DNA of 54,667 nucleotides from Pseudomonadales bacterium (GTDB lineage Bacteria; Pseudomonadota; Gammaproteobacteria; Pseudomonadales; Azotimanducaceae), in NCBI GenBank assembly GCA_016779585.1, contig JADHNI010000017.1, positions 1 to 54,667 on the forward strand, in the 5' to 3' direction. Each line of letters starts with the position of its first letter. Position 1 is the stretch's first letter. The notes below the pieces were generated by a model that was given only the letters and a program-made list of their open reading frames with translations, was not told the origin of the DNA and did no database searches. Of this stretch, positions 48,317 to 54,667 are shown piece by piece. A program made the position numbers and the translations under genes.

Positions 48317-48332
48317 TGGCATATTCTTTGCC
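48317..48332 (+). promoter_or_regulatory. Sigma-54 promoter of glnA
   Basis: TGGCATATTCTTTGCC matches the sigma-54 consensus: GG at 48318-48319 and GC at 48330-48331 with exactly 10 nt between. Transcription would begin near 48343, about 45 nt before the ATG at 48389. Confidence 0.85.
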
Positions 48333-48388
48333 CCCTTCATGCACCAATATAAGAACCGGCAAGCATCCCGGCTAACAGGAGTACAGGA

Positions 48389-49801
48389 ATGTCAGAAAAA
48401 ACACTTGGCCTGATCAAGGAACACGACGCCAGATGGGTAGATCTTCGATTTACCGATTCCCGCGGCAAGGAGCAGCACGTTACCAACAGCGCCGCAAAAA
48501 TTGATGAGGATTTTTTTGAAAGCGGTGCGATGTTTGATGGTTCATCCATTGCCGGCTGGAAGGCGATCAACCAGGCAGACATGATCCTGATGCCTGACGA
48601 TGCAACAGCGGTGGTCGATCCGTTTACCGAGGAGACGACCGTTAACCTGCGCTGCGATATTGTTGAGCCAACCACGCTGCAGGGTTATGAACGCGACCCT
48701 CGTGCCCTGGCCAAACGCGCCGAGGCTTACGTTGCGTCAACCGGAATTGGCGACACCGCTTACTTTGGCCCTGAACCCGAATTTTTTGTTTTCGATGACG
48801 TCAAGTACAAGGCGGAGATGAGCGGCGCCATGTACAAGATTGAATCCGAGGAAGCGGCCTGGATGACTGACGCGCATTTCGAAGGCGGTAACATCGGGCA
48901 CAGGCCAGGCGTCAAAGGCGGTTACTTCCCTGTTCCGCCGGTAGATTCCCTGTATGACATTCGCAACTCCATGTGCTCAGCGATGGAAGCCATGGGCCTC
49001 GACATTGATCTGCATCACCACGAGGTAGGTACTGCGGGCCAGTGCGAGATTGGTGTACGGTTTAACACGCTCGTTGCCAAGGCAGATGAGGTACAGATCT
49101 ACAAGTATTGCGTGCACAACGTTGCCCATGCATACGGAAAAACGGCGACGTTTATGCCCAAGCCTCTGGTGGGCGACAATGGCAACGGTATGCACTGCCA
49201 CCAGTCAATCTGGAAGGACGGTACCAACCTGTTTGCTGGCGACGGCTACGGTAACCTTTCACAGGAAGCGCTTTGGTATATTGGCGGCATCATCAAGCAC
49301 GCCCGCGCCATCAACGCTTTTTCCAATGCGTCCACAAACTCCTACAAGCGACTGGTTCCCGGCTTCGAGGCACCGCTCATGCTGGTTTACTCCGCCATGA
49401 ACCGCTCGGCTTCTATTCGCATCCCTTATGTCCAGGGCGGCAGCCCGAACGGCGTTCGAATCGAGGTTCGTTTCGGTGATCCCACCGCAAACCCGTACCT
49501 GATGTTTTCTGCCATGCTGATGGCAGGCCTCGATGGCATCCGGAACAAGATTGAACCGGTGGGTCCGCTGGACAAGGACCTGTATGGCCTGCCTGCCGAA
49601 GAACTCAAGGATCTGCCCAGTGTCTGTTCTTCGCTTGAGCAGGCACTGGATGCGCTGGATAACGACCGCGAGTTCCTGAACCAGGGTGATGTGTTCACCA
49701 ATGACATGATTGATGGCTACATCGAACTGAAGAGCGAGGAGGTCGAGAAGCTCAACATGACCACTCATCCCGTTGAGTTTGAGATGTACTACTCCGTATA
49801 A
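48389..49801 (+). CDS. glnA: Glutamine synthetase, type I
   Basis: GlnA makes glutamine from glutamate and ammonia with ATP. The 470-residue protein shows [18 protein letters not shown], metal and substrate residues in [36 protein letters not shown] and [11 protein letters not shown], and the adenylylation loop [10 protein letters not shown] with the target tyrosine (near residue 398). It is therefore a GSI-beta enzyme regulated by GlnE-type adenylylation. A ribosome-binding site (CAGGAG) precedes the ATG. The stop lies in a 12-bp palindrome. Confidence 0.98.
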   Translation: MSEKTLGLIKEHDARWVDLRFTDSRGKEQHVTNSAAKIDEDFFESGAMFDGSSIAGWKAINQADMILMPDDATAVVDPFTEETTVNLRCDIVEPTTLQGYERDPRALAKRAEAYVASTGIGDTAYFGPEPEFFVFDDVKYKAEMSGAMYKIESEEAAWMTDAHFEGGNIGHRPGVKGGYFPVPPVDSLYDIRNSMCSAMEAMGLDIDLHHHEVGTAGQCEIGVRFNTLVAKADEVQIYKYCVHNVAHAYGKTATFMPKPLVGDNGNGMHCHQSIWKDGTNLFAGDGYGNLSQEALWYIGGIIKHARAINAFSNASTNSYKRLVPGFEAPLMLVYSAMNRSASIRIPYVQGGSPNGVRIEVRFGDPTANPYLMFSAMLMAGLDGIRNKIEPVGPLDKDLYGLPAEELKDLPSVCSSLEQALDALDNDREFLNQGDVFTNDMIDGYIELKSEEVEKLNMTTHPVEFEMYYSV

Positions 49802-49820
49802 GAGCAGAGCTCTTATACGG
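49794..49820. other. Perfect 12-bp palindrome spanning the glnA stop codon
   Basis: CCGTATAAGAGC (49794-49805) and GCTCTTATACGG (49809-49820) pair perfectly around AGA. The glnA stop TAA (49799-49801) is in the stem. There is no T-tract directly after it. Confidence 0.85.
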
Positions 49821-49828
49821 AGGGCGAC

Positions 49829-49871
49829 AGCAGAGTTCGTTTTGTGCTATTCGCACAAAACGAACTCTGCT
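49829..49871. other. Perfect 19-bp hairpin downstream of glnA
   Basis: AGCAGAGTTCGTTTTGTGC (49829-49847) pairs without mismatch with 49853-49871 around a TATTC loop. The stem is long for a simple attenuator and is not followed by a T-tract. It may be a transcript-stabilising or processing structure, or an attachment-like or repeat palindrome. Confidence 0.85.
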
Positions 49872-49888
49872 GAAGCCGAAGTGAGAAT

Positions 49889-49913
49889 CCCTTGTCTACA
49901 AGGGCTTTTTTTT
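49889..49913 (+). terminator. Rho-independent terminator of glnA
   Basis: CCCTTGT and ACAAGGG (49889-49895 and 49898-49904) pair around CT and are followed by eight T residues (49906-49913). It would end the glnA transcript before the DUF4124 gene. Confidence 0.88.
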
Positions 49914-49940
49914 ACCCGCCATAAACCCCACAATGCACCA

Positions 49941-50477
49941 ATGCGATACCTGATTCTTATTCTCTGCCTTGCAACTGGCGCTGCGTCAGCAGAACAGGTC
50001 TACCGACAGGTAGATGAAAACGGTGTACCCACTTTCTCTGACCAGGCCCTGCCTGGCGCTGAAAAGGTAAAGATCGAAGAGCCTGTCACTTTTTCAGACG
50101 ACCTGATTCACCAGGAAATGGATCGCCGACAGGAAGAAAAAGAGAAGATTGAAGAGCAGGCGCGCAACGTTTCTTACACGATAGCTATCACAGACCCTGC
50201 GAACGATTCAGCGATTCGCGATAACGCCGGTAACCTGACTATTTCAGTCCAGTTGCAGCCCCGTCTTGTTGATGGCCACCGCGCCGAACTGCACATGGAT
50301 GGTAAAAAGATCCGCGGCCTGTCAGGCACCGAATCAGTGCAACTCAACAATGTGGATCGCGGAACTCACCAGTTCAGCGCACGCATCGTCGATCGGAACG
50401 GTCGTATTCTCGCCGAAAGCAATACCGTTGAAGTTTCAGTGCTGCGCTATTCGCTACCGCGCAAACAACCGAAGTAA
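49941..50477 (+). CDS. DUF4124 domain-containing exported protein
   Basis: The 178-residue protein has a signal peptide (MRYLILILCLATGAASA) and an N-terminal DUF4124 domain, VYRQVDENGVPTFSDQ, in which aromatic and charged residues form a short repeat. The C-terminal part is beta-rich with ADPANDSAIRDNAGNLTI-like sequence (ITDPANDSAIRDNAGNLTI), suggesting an Ig-like fold. DUF4124 genes often sit between glnA and ntrBC in Pseudomonas relatives; function unknown. The ATG at 49941 was chosen for its signal peptide; the frame is open upstream into the hairpin region. Confidence 0.87.
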   Translation: MRYLILILCLATGAASAEQVYRQVDENGVPTFSDQALPGAEKVKIEEPVTFSDDLIHQEMDRRQEEKEKIEEQARNVSYTIAITDPANDSAIRDNAGNLTISVQLQPRLVDGHRAELHMDGKKIRGLSGTESVQLNNVDRGTHQFSARIVDRNGRILAESNTVEVSVLRYSLPRKQPK

Positions 50478-50482
50478 AAAAT

Positions 50483-50499
50483 CGCACCAATATGGTGCG
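50483..50499. promoter_or_regulatory. Perfect NtrC-type palindrome upstream of ntrB
   Basis: CGCACCA-ATA-TGGTGCG is an exact inverted repeat that matches the NtrC consensus TGCACCA-N3-TGGTGCA at 12 of 14 arm positions. It lies about 115 bp upstream of the sigma-54-like promoter of ntrB. It begins 6 nt after the DUF4124 stop. Confidence 0.82.
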
Positions 50500-50596
50500 T
50501 TATGTTTCGAGCAGTGATAACATAACATCTTCCCGCTCACCCGGTAACTAACTGAAAACAGTAACTTAGCTTCGTCCAACATGACCGGCTCGGTTC

Positions 50597-50612
50597 TGGT
50601 GCACTTCTTGCA
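50597..50612 (+). promoter_or_regulatory. Sigma-54-like promoter of ntrBC
   Basis: TGGTGCACTTCTTGCA has GG at 50598-50599 and GC at 50610-50611, 10 nt apart, and the full TTGCA -12 box. The -24 box differs from TGGCAC at two positions. The start would be near 50623, about 25 nt before the ntrB start. Confidence 0.65.
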
Positions 50613-50649
50613 GCGCATCTGGTGAACCTTGTAATGACAACCAGCGGTG

Positions 50650-51744
50650 ATGGAAGCGCACAACCTCAACAGTGATTTAGAACTCCAACTTATGAGTGAT
50701 CGCGTTCTCGGCAACCTCAGTACCGCCATTCTTCTGGTGGACGATGCCATGCAAGTCGTATTTTCCAACCAGGCCGCTGAAAACCTGCTGCAGGAGTCGT
50801 TCGGGCAAATGAACGGCAAATGCCTGTCCAGGGTTTTCGCCAACGGCGAAGAGCTAATCAGCATGGTGGAAGAAGCATCCCGATCAGACCACCTGATCAC
50901 CAGCAGGCAGATGCATCTGCTGTCACCGGGGAAAGCTGCCTTGACCGCCGATATCACGGTCACCCCAATCCTCGATGCCAACCAGATCCTGATCGAACTT
51001 ATCCCGATGGATCGTTACCTCAGAATAGACCGGGATGCTGCGATCAAGGAAAACCATGATGTGACCCGGCAGATGGTTCGAGGCCTGGCGCATGAAATCA
51101 AGAATCCCCTCGGGGGGATTAAAGGCTCGGCACAGTTGCTTGCGCGAGAGTTACCTGAAGAATCCCTCACCGAGTACACAAATATCATTATCGAAGAAAC
51201 GGACCGGCTGACATCGCTGGTGGATCGCATGCTTGGACCCAACACCCTGCCCAAGAAAAGCACCATCACCATTCATGAGGTTCTGGAACGCGCAGCTAAA
51301 CTGATCGAACTTGAGTCGGATAACCTGCTCGTCATCCGCGACTACGACCCCAGCATCCCGATGCTGGATCTAGACCCGGAGATGATGGTTCAGGCGCTGC
51401 TCAATGTCGTAAGGAACAGCATGCAGGCGCTGGACAACACGCCCCACCCAACCATTACCCTGACCACGAGGATCGAGCGCCAGTTCACCATAAGCGGCAA
51501 GCGCCATAAAGTCGTCGTCAGGTTAGATATCAAGGATAACGGGCCCGGTATTCCCGAAGAGATAAAAGACCACCTGTTCTATCCGATGATTTCAAAGCGT
51601 CCCGGCGGGACCGGCCTGGGACTCACGTTTGCCCAATCCATCATTACGCAGCATGGCGGCATGATCGAATTTAACAGCGAACCCGGCGAAACCGTGTTCT
51701 CTATTTTCCTGCCTCTGTCGCAGGATACCCAAGAAGAGCTATGA
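50650..51744 (+). CDS. ntrB: Nitrogen regulation sensor kinase NtrB (GlnL)
   Basis: NtrB phosphorylates NtrC when nitrogen is limiting and dephosphorylates it with PII. The 364-residue soluble protein has a PAS domain (about 20-125), the H-box GLAHEIKNPLGGIKGSAQLL (His near 148), N-box VRNSMQALDN, and the G boxes DIKDNGPGIPEEI and RPGGTGLGLTFAQSI. The ATG at 50650 is used; GTG directly precedes it. The stop overlaps the ntrC start (ATGA). Confidence 0.97.
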   Translation: MEAHNLNSDLELQLMSDRVLGNLSTAILLVDDAMQVVFSNQAAENLLQESFGQMNGKCLSRVFANGEELISMVEEASRSDHLITSRQMHLLSPGKAALTADITVTPILDANQILIELIPMDRYLRIDRDAAIKENHDVTRQMVRGLAHEIKNPLGGIKGSAQLLARELPEESLTEYTNIIIEETDRLTSLVDRMLGPNTLPKKSTITIHEVLERAAKLIELESDNLLVIRDYDPSIPMLDLDPEMMVQALLNVVRNSMQALDNTPHPTITLTTRIERQFTISGKRHKVVVRLDIKDNGPGIPEEIKDHLFYPMISKRPGGTGLGLTFAQSIITQHGGMIEFNSEPGETVFSIFLPLSQDTQEEL

Positions 51745-53192
51745 CTATGAACAGCGCAGAAGCAACCAACAGTCAAAACCTCGTGTGGATCGTCGATGAC
51801 GAACGGTCTATTCGATGGGTCCTAGAAAAAGCCCTGACCCAGAACGGCTGGCGCGTCAATGCATTTGAATCTGCCGAGGCTGTCCTGGATCAGTTGTCCG
51901 TTGAGGAACCGGATGTTGTGATTACCGATATCCGGATGCCAGGCGCGGACGGGCTGGAGCTCCTCAGCGCCTTGCAGACCAGCCACCCCGAATTACCGGT
52001 TATCGTTATGACCGCTCACTCGGATCTCGACAGCGCGGTCAGCTCAATCCAGAGCGGTGCGTTTGAATACCTGCCCAAGCCGTTTGAAGTAGATGAGGCA
52101 GTTGCCGTTGTCGACAGGGCGATCGAACAGCGGCAGACATCAGGTACAGGCTCACCGGCGGCAGCGCAGGACAATGTCGAAATCATCGGCCGGGCACCTG
52201 CGATGCAGGAAGTATTTCGGGCCATTGGCAGGCTGTCCAAATCCAACGTCAGTGTGCTGATCAACGGCCAGTCAGGTACGGGTAAGGAACGGGTTGCACA
52301 CGCCCTGCACAAACACAGTGTGCGTTCAGAGAGCCCGTTTATACCGCTGAACATGGCAGCGATTCCCTACGATCTCGTGGAATCAGAACTCTTTGGTCAC
52401 GAGAAAGGTTCCTTCACCGGCGCCTCGCAAAGCCGCCAGGGGCGATTTGAGCAGGCTGAGGGCGGCACACTTTTCCTCGATGAAATTGGTGACATGCCGC
52501 CAGAAACGCAAACGCGTTTACTGCGCGTCTTGTCAGACGGTGAGTATTACCGCGTCGGCGGGCACGAACCCCTCAAAGCCAATGTCAGGATTATCGCCGC
52601 CACGCACCAGAACCTGGAAGAACTGGTCGCCCAGAACCGTTTTCGCGAGGACCTGTTCCACAGGCTGAACGTCATTCGGATTCACCTGCCGACCCTGGCG
52701 GAACGCCGGGAGGATATCCCGGTGCTGGCGAACCATTTCCTTGCACAGGCTGCTGAAGAAATCGGTGAAGAGGCGAAACGCCTGCGTCCTGAGACGCTGG
52801 AATACCTTTCCGGCTTGCCATGGCCGGGAAACGTCCGTCAACTGGAAAACGCGTGTCGCTGGATCGCCGTTATGGCGACATCCCAGGAAGTGAAAATCCA
52901 GGACCTGCCGCCGGAGCTGTTGCAGGAAAAACCTGACCAGGCGAGTCCCGGTGTCGATTGGGAACGTGCTCTGCGTACCTGGGCTTCGCAAAAACTCGCG
53001 TCGATCAAACCCGGTGAACCAGGCATCCTGCAGGAAGCGCTGCCACGATTTGAACGGATCATGATCCAGACCGCCCTGAAACAAACCGGTGGGCGAAAAC
53101 GCGATGCTTCTGTATTGTTGGGATGGGGAAGAAACACCCTGACCCGCAAGATTTCAGAATTGGGTATGGCAGAGGACAACCTGGTCGAATAA
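51741..53192 (+). CDS. ntrC: Nitrogen regulation response regulator NtrC (GlnG)
   Basis: NtrC activates sigma-54 promoters. The 483-residue protein has a receiver domain with the phosphoacceptor Asp63 in [12 protein letters not shown], an AAA+ domain (Walker [15 protein letters not shown]; Walker [14 protein letters not shown]) and a C-terminal Fis-type helix-turn-helix ([20 protein letters not shown]). The sigma-54 contact loop, GAFTGA in E. coli NtrC, reads GSFTGA at residues 223-228. The next gene, trmL, is read through the end of this frame. It presumably acts at the sites noted upstream of glnA and ntrB. Confidence 0.97.
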   Translation: MTMNSAEATNSQNLVWIVDDERSIRWVLEKALTQNGWRVNAFESAEAVLDQLSVEEPDVVITDIRMPGADGLELLSALQTSHPELPVIVMTAHSDLDSAVSSIQSGAFEYLPKPFEVDEAVAVVDRAIEQRQTSGTGSPAAAQDNVEIIGRAPAMQEVFRAIGRLSKSNVSVLINGQSGTGKERVAHALHKHSVRSESPFIPLNMAAIPYDLVESELFGHEKGSFTGASQSRQGRFEQAEGGTLFLDEIGDMPPETQTRLLRVLSDGEYYRVGGHEPLKANVRIIAATHQNLEELVAQNRFREDLFHRLNVIRIHLPTLAERREDIPVLANHFLAQAAEEIGEEAKRLRPETLEYLSGLPWPGNVRQLENACRWIAVMATSQEVKIQDLPPELLQEKPDQASPGVDWERALRTWASQKLASIKPGEPGILQEALPRFERIMIQTALKQTGGRKRDASVLLGWGRNTLTRKISELGMAEDNLVE

Positions 53193-53656
53193 CGTTCAAC
53201 GTCGTTCTTTACGAACCCGAGATTCCACCGAATACGGGGAATATCATGCGCCTGTGTGCCAACACCGGCTGTAACCTGCACCTCATCAGGCCGCTGGGGT
53301 TTTCGCTGGATGACAAACAGTTGCGCCGGGCTGGTCTGGACTACCGCGAGTACGCGGATGTCAGGCAATGGGACAATCTGGGCGAACTGTTGGACCAGGT
53401 AAACCGGGAGCGAGTGTTCGCAATTACCACCAAGGGCTCTGTGCACCACAGCAGTGTGGAATTTGAGGAAGGGGACGTATTTATCTTTGGCCCGGAATCC
53501 AGGGGCCTGCCAATCGAAGTGCTCGGACTGATGTCGCATGACCGAAAGCTGCGCGTTCCCATGTTAGCGAACTCGCGCAGCCTGAATCTTTCCAATGCTG
53601 CAGCGGTGGTTGTGTACGAGGCCTGGCGACAGCTCGGTTTCGTTACTGCACGTTAG
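53123..53656 (+). CDS. trmL: tRNA (cytidine/uridine(34)-2'-O)-methyltransferase TrmL
   Basis: TrmL is a SPOUT-class enzyme that methylates the wobble ribose of two leucine tRNAs. The domain begins at [17 protein letters not shown] and has [23 protein letters not shown] and the knot motif [21 protein letters not shown]. coli TrmL starts M-LNIVLYEPE, so the expected start lies next to the ntrC stop. There the codons are ATA (53189) and ACG (53192), not ATG. The only in-frame ATG upstream, at 53123, adds 22 residues read in another frame over the NtrC DNA-binding domain. I give that start, but the true initiation codon is uncertain. It converges on secB, overlapping by 14 nt. Confidence 0.9.
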   Translation: MGKKHPDPQDFRIGYGRGQPGRITFNVVLYEPEIPPNTGNIMRLCANTGCNLHLIRPLGFSLDDKQLRRAGLDYREYADVRQWDNLGELLDQVNRERVFAITTKGSVHHSSVEFEEGDVFIFGPESRGLPIEVLGLMSHDRKLRVPMLANSRSLNLSNAAAVVVYEAWRQLGFVTAR

Positions 53657-54122
53657 CGTTGTTGGCCTCGGCCTGAGCTCTTACCTGCTGATATATCGCA
53701 TCGAAGTTAACCGGCGCAAGCATCAGCGGAGGGAAGCTGCCCTTGGTGACGATTGCGTCGATGGCCTCCCGCGCATAGGGGAACAAGACATTAGGGCAGT
53801 AGCTGCCGAGAGTAACCTGGAGTGCTTCACCTTCCATACCTTTGATCAGGAAAATGCCTGCCTGCTGGACCTCAATCAGGTACACCGTTTCGTCAGACTC
53901 GTCCTTGGCAGTAATAGTCAGGGACAACACAACCTCGTAGTTGTCTTCAGCCAGGGTCGAATTTTTGGTGTTCATTTCCATATTCACCCTGGGCTTCCAC
54001 TGCTTCAGGAAAGCATCAGGGGACCTGGGTGATTCAAAAGATACATCTTTCAGGTAAATCCGCTGCAAGATGAAAGTCACTGCGTCTTCCTGACCCTGAC
54101 CTTCCTGCGTTTGCTCGCTCAT
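53643..54122 (-). CDS. secB: Protein-export chaperone SecB
   Basis: SecB keeps preproteins unfolded and delivers them to SecA. The 159-residue protein has [19 protein letters not shown] near the N-terminus, [23 protein letters not shown], and the proline-rich end with [20 protein letters not shown] and [12 protein letters not shown]. It overlaps grxC by four bases and ends opposite trmL. Order rhodanese-grxC-secB is conserved in gammaproteobacteria. Confidence 0.97.
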   Translation of the reverse strand: MSEQTQEGQGQEDAVTFILQRIYLKDVSFESPRSPDAFLKQWKPRVNMEMNTKNSTLAEDNYEVVLSLTITAKDESDETVYLIEVQQAGIFLIKGMEGEALQVTLGSYCPNVLFPYAREAIDAIVTKGSFPPLMLAPVNFDAIYQQVRAQAEANNANVQ

Positions 54123-54469
54123 TTGTTTGCTCCCGTCACAAGATCATCCAACTGACCCGCAACTTCTAGTCTAAAAAGATCATCACATCCACCGATGTGC
54201 TGATCACCAATCCAAATCTGCGGCACCGTATGCCGACCGGATTTTTCCATCATTTCTGCTCGCAACTCCGGGTTTCCGTCGACACTAATTTCGTCATAGG
54301 CCCAGCCCTTGTGCTGGAACAGGCCACGCGCGCGCATGCAGTAGGGACAGAACCGGGTGGCGTACATCACGATCGACTGGATGTCTGCGTTAGCAGTGTC
54401 GGACGAAGTGACTGGTGATTTCTCCTGCCCCATCAACTTGTCCTTTATTCCCTTAAACACGCTGGTCAC
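54119..54469 (-). CDS. grxC: Glutaredoxin 3 with an N-terminal extension
   Basis: GrxC reduces protein and glutathione disulfides. The glutaredoxin domain (about residues 33-116) has the dithiol active site ATRFCPYCMRA, the glutathione-binding HTVPQIWIGDQHIGGCDDL. About 32 residues precede the domain (GIKDKLMGQEKSPVTSSD), more than in E. coli GrxC (83 residues). I chose the GTG at 54469 because it overlaps the rhodanese stop (GTGA); another GTG is at 54499. Confidence 0.92.
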   Translation of the reverse strand: MTSVFKGIKDKLMGQEKSPVTSSDTANADIQSIVMYATRFCPYCMRARGLFQHKGWAYDEISVDGNPELRAEMMEKSGRHTVPQIWIGDQHIGGCDDLFRLEVAGQLDDLVTGANK

Positions 54470-54667
54470 TTGACCACCGGCAGGCTGTTGGCAGTCCACT
54501 CAGCCATACCGCCTGACAAGCGCCTGACATCTTCGAATCCCTGCGCTTTGAGCTTGCGGCCGACGGCACCCGCGTGCTGCCCCATCTTGCAAACCAGGAC
54601 CACAGGTTTCTCCTTGTACGTGTCCAGCTCACCGACCCGGGAATCGAAGGTGGCAAGAGGGAAATTC
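54466..54667 (-). CDS. Rhodanese-like sulfurtransferase, 5'-truncated at the window edge
   Basis: Only the last 67 codons are in the window. They read FDSRVGELDTYKEKPVVLVC, then the active-site loop CKMGQHAGAVGRKL with the persulfide-forming cysteine, and the end LSGGMAEWTANSLPVVK. This is the GlpE/YibN-type single rhodanese domain. In E. coli yibN lies upstream of grxC-secB in the same way. Its N-terminus, which in YibN holds a membrane span, is not visible. The TGA stop overlaps the GTG of grxC. Confidence 0.92.
   Translation of the reverse strand, partial: NFPLATFDSRVGELDTYKEKPVVLVCKMGQHAGAVGRKLKAQGFEDVRRLSGGMAEWTANSLPVVK

Noticed and set aside
48137..48340. Small minus-strand frame across the glnA promoter
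   Set aside because: It overlaps the TusA-like gene and regulatory sites, and shows no protein-like pattern.

Overview
The window is a gene-dense chromosomal segment of a gammaproteobacterium. I see no rRNA, tRNA, insertion sequence, prophage or CRISPR array. The assignment rests on conserved gene order: pilMNOPQ-aroK-aroB divergent from a class A penicillin-binding protein; rpmE/priA/SPOR protein/hslVU/DUF971/ubiE/ubiB/hisI/hisE/tatABC; and glnA/DUF4124/ntrB/ntrC/trmL/secB/grxC/rhodanese. These blocks resemble Pseudomonas-like lineages. I cannot name a genus; the absence of ubiJ between ubiE and ubiB and some orphan genes suggest a less-studied marine or sediment-type lineage (inference).

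Layout. 1-8.5 kb: acetyltransferase, NudC, a compact molybdate importer (modABC), the stress kinase SrkA, a PlsB-like acyltransferase, a second acetyltransferase, a TSUP exporter, a short-chain dehydrogenase and HemJ. 8.6-10.5 kb: a four-gene cassette of EF-hand protein, ECF sigma factor, single-span membrane protein and periplasmic metal-sensor-like protein, which looks like a self-contained signalling unit. 10.5-16.2 kb: Syd, AroA, a START-domain protein, a DNA alkylation-repair pair (Ogt and an Ada-AlkA fusion) and a ManA-like orphan. 16.3-23.9 kb: malate dehydrogenase, an unusually long repeat-like intergenic region, and glutamate synthase gltBD. 23.9-33.3 kb: aroB, aroK, the type IV pilus assembly operon pilMNOPQ and PBP1A. 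33.4-43.4 kb: L31, PriA, SPOR protein, HslVU protease, ubiquinone and histidine genes and the Tat translocase. 43.6-48.2 kb: D-aminoacyl-tRNA deacylase, a proline iminopeptidase homologue lacking its serine nucleophile, BipA/TypA, and a translationally coupled PP-loop/TusA-like pair that may be a sulfur-transfer system. 48.2-54.7 kb: the nitrogen regulon core (glnA, ntrBC) with readable NtrC sites and sigma-54 promoters, then trmL and the secB-grxC-rhodanese operon.

How they work together. GltBD and GlnA form the ammonium assimilation cycle, and the NtrBC pair encoded beside glnA probably controls it: tandem NtrC-like sites precede a sigma-54 promoter at glnA, and a perfect NtrC palindrome precedes a sigma-54-like promoter at ntrB. 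AroA, AroB and AroK are three shikimate-pathway steps. Rhodanese, Grx, SecB and Tat genes serve thiol and export functions.

Points most worth a second look: (1) the Ser-to-Gly change at the nucleophile of the proline iminopeptidase homologue; (2) the Ada-AlkA fusion whose essential cysteines lie upstream of every canonical start codon, with a Shine-Dalgarno-placed ATA; (3) the EF-hand/ECF sigma cassette; (4) the PP-loop plus TusA pair; (5) three consecutive perfect hairpins after glnA; (6) a recurrent -10 hexamer placed 6-9 nt before start codons, suggesting leaderless mRNAs.
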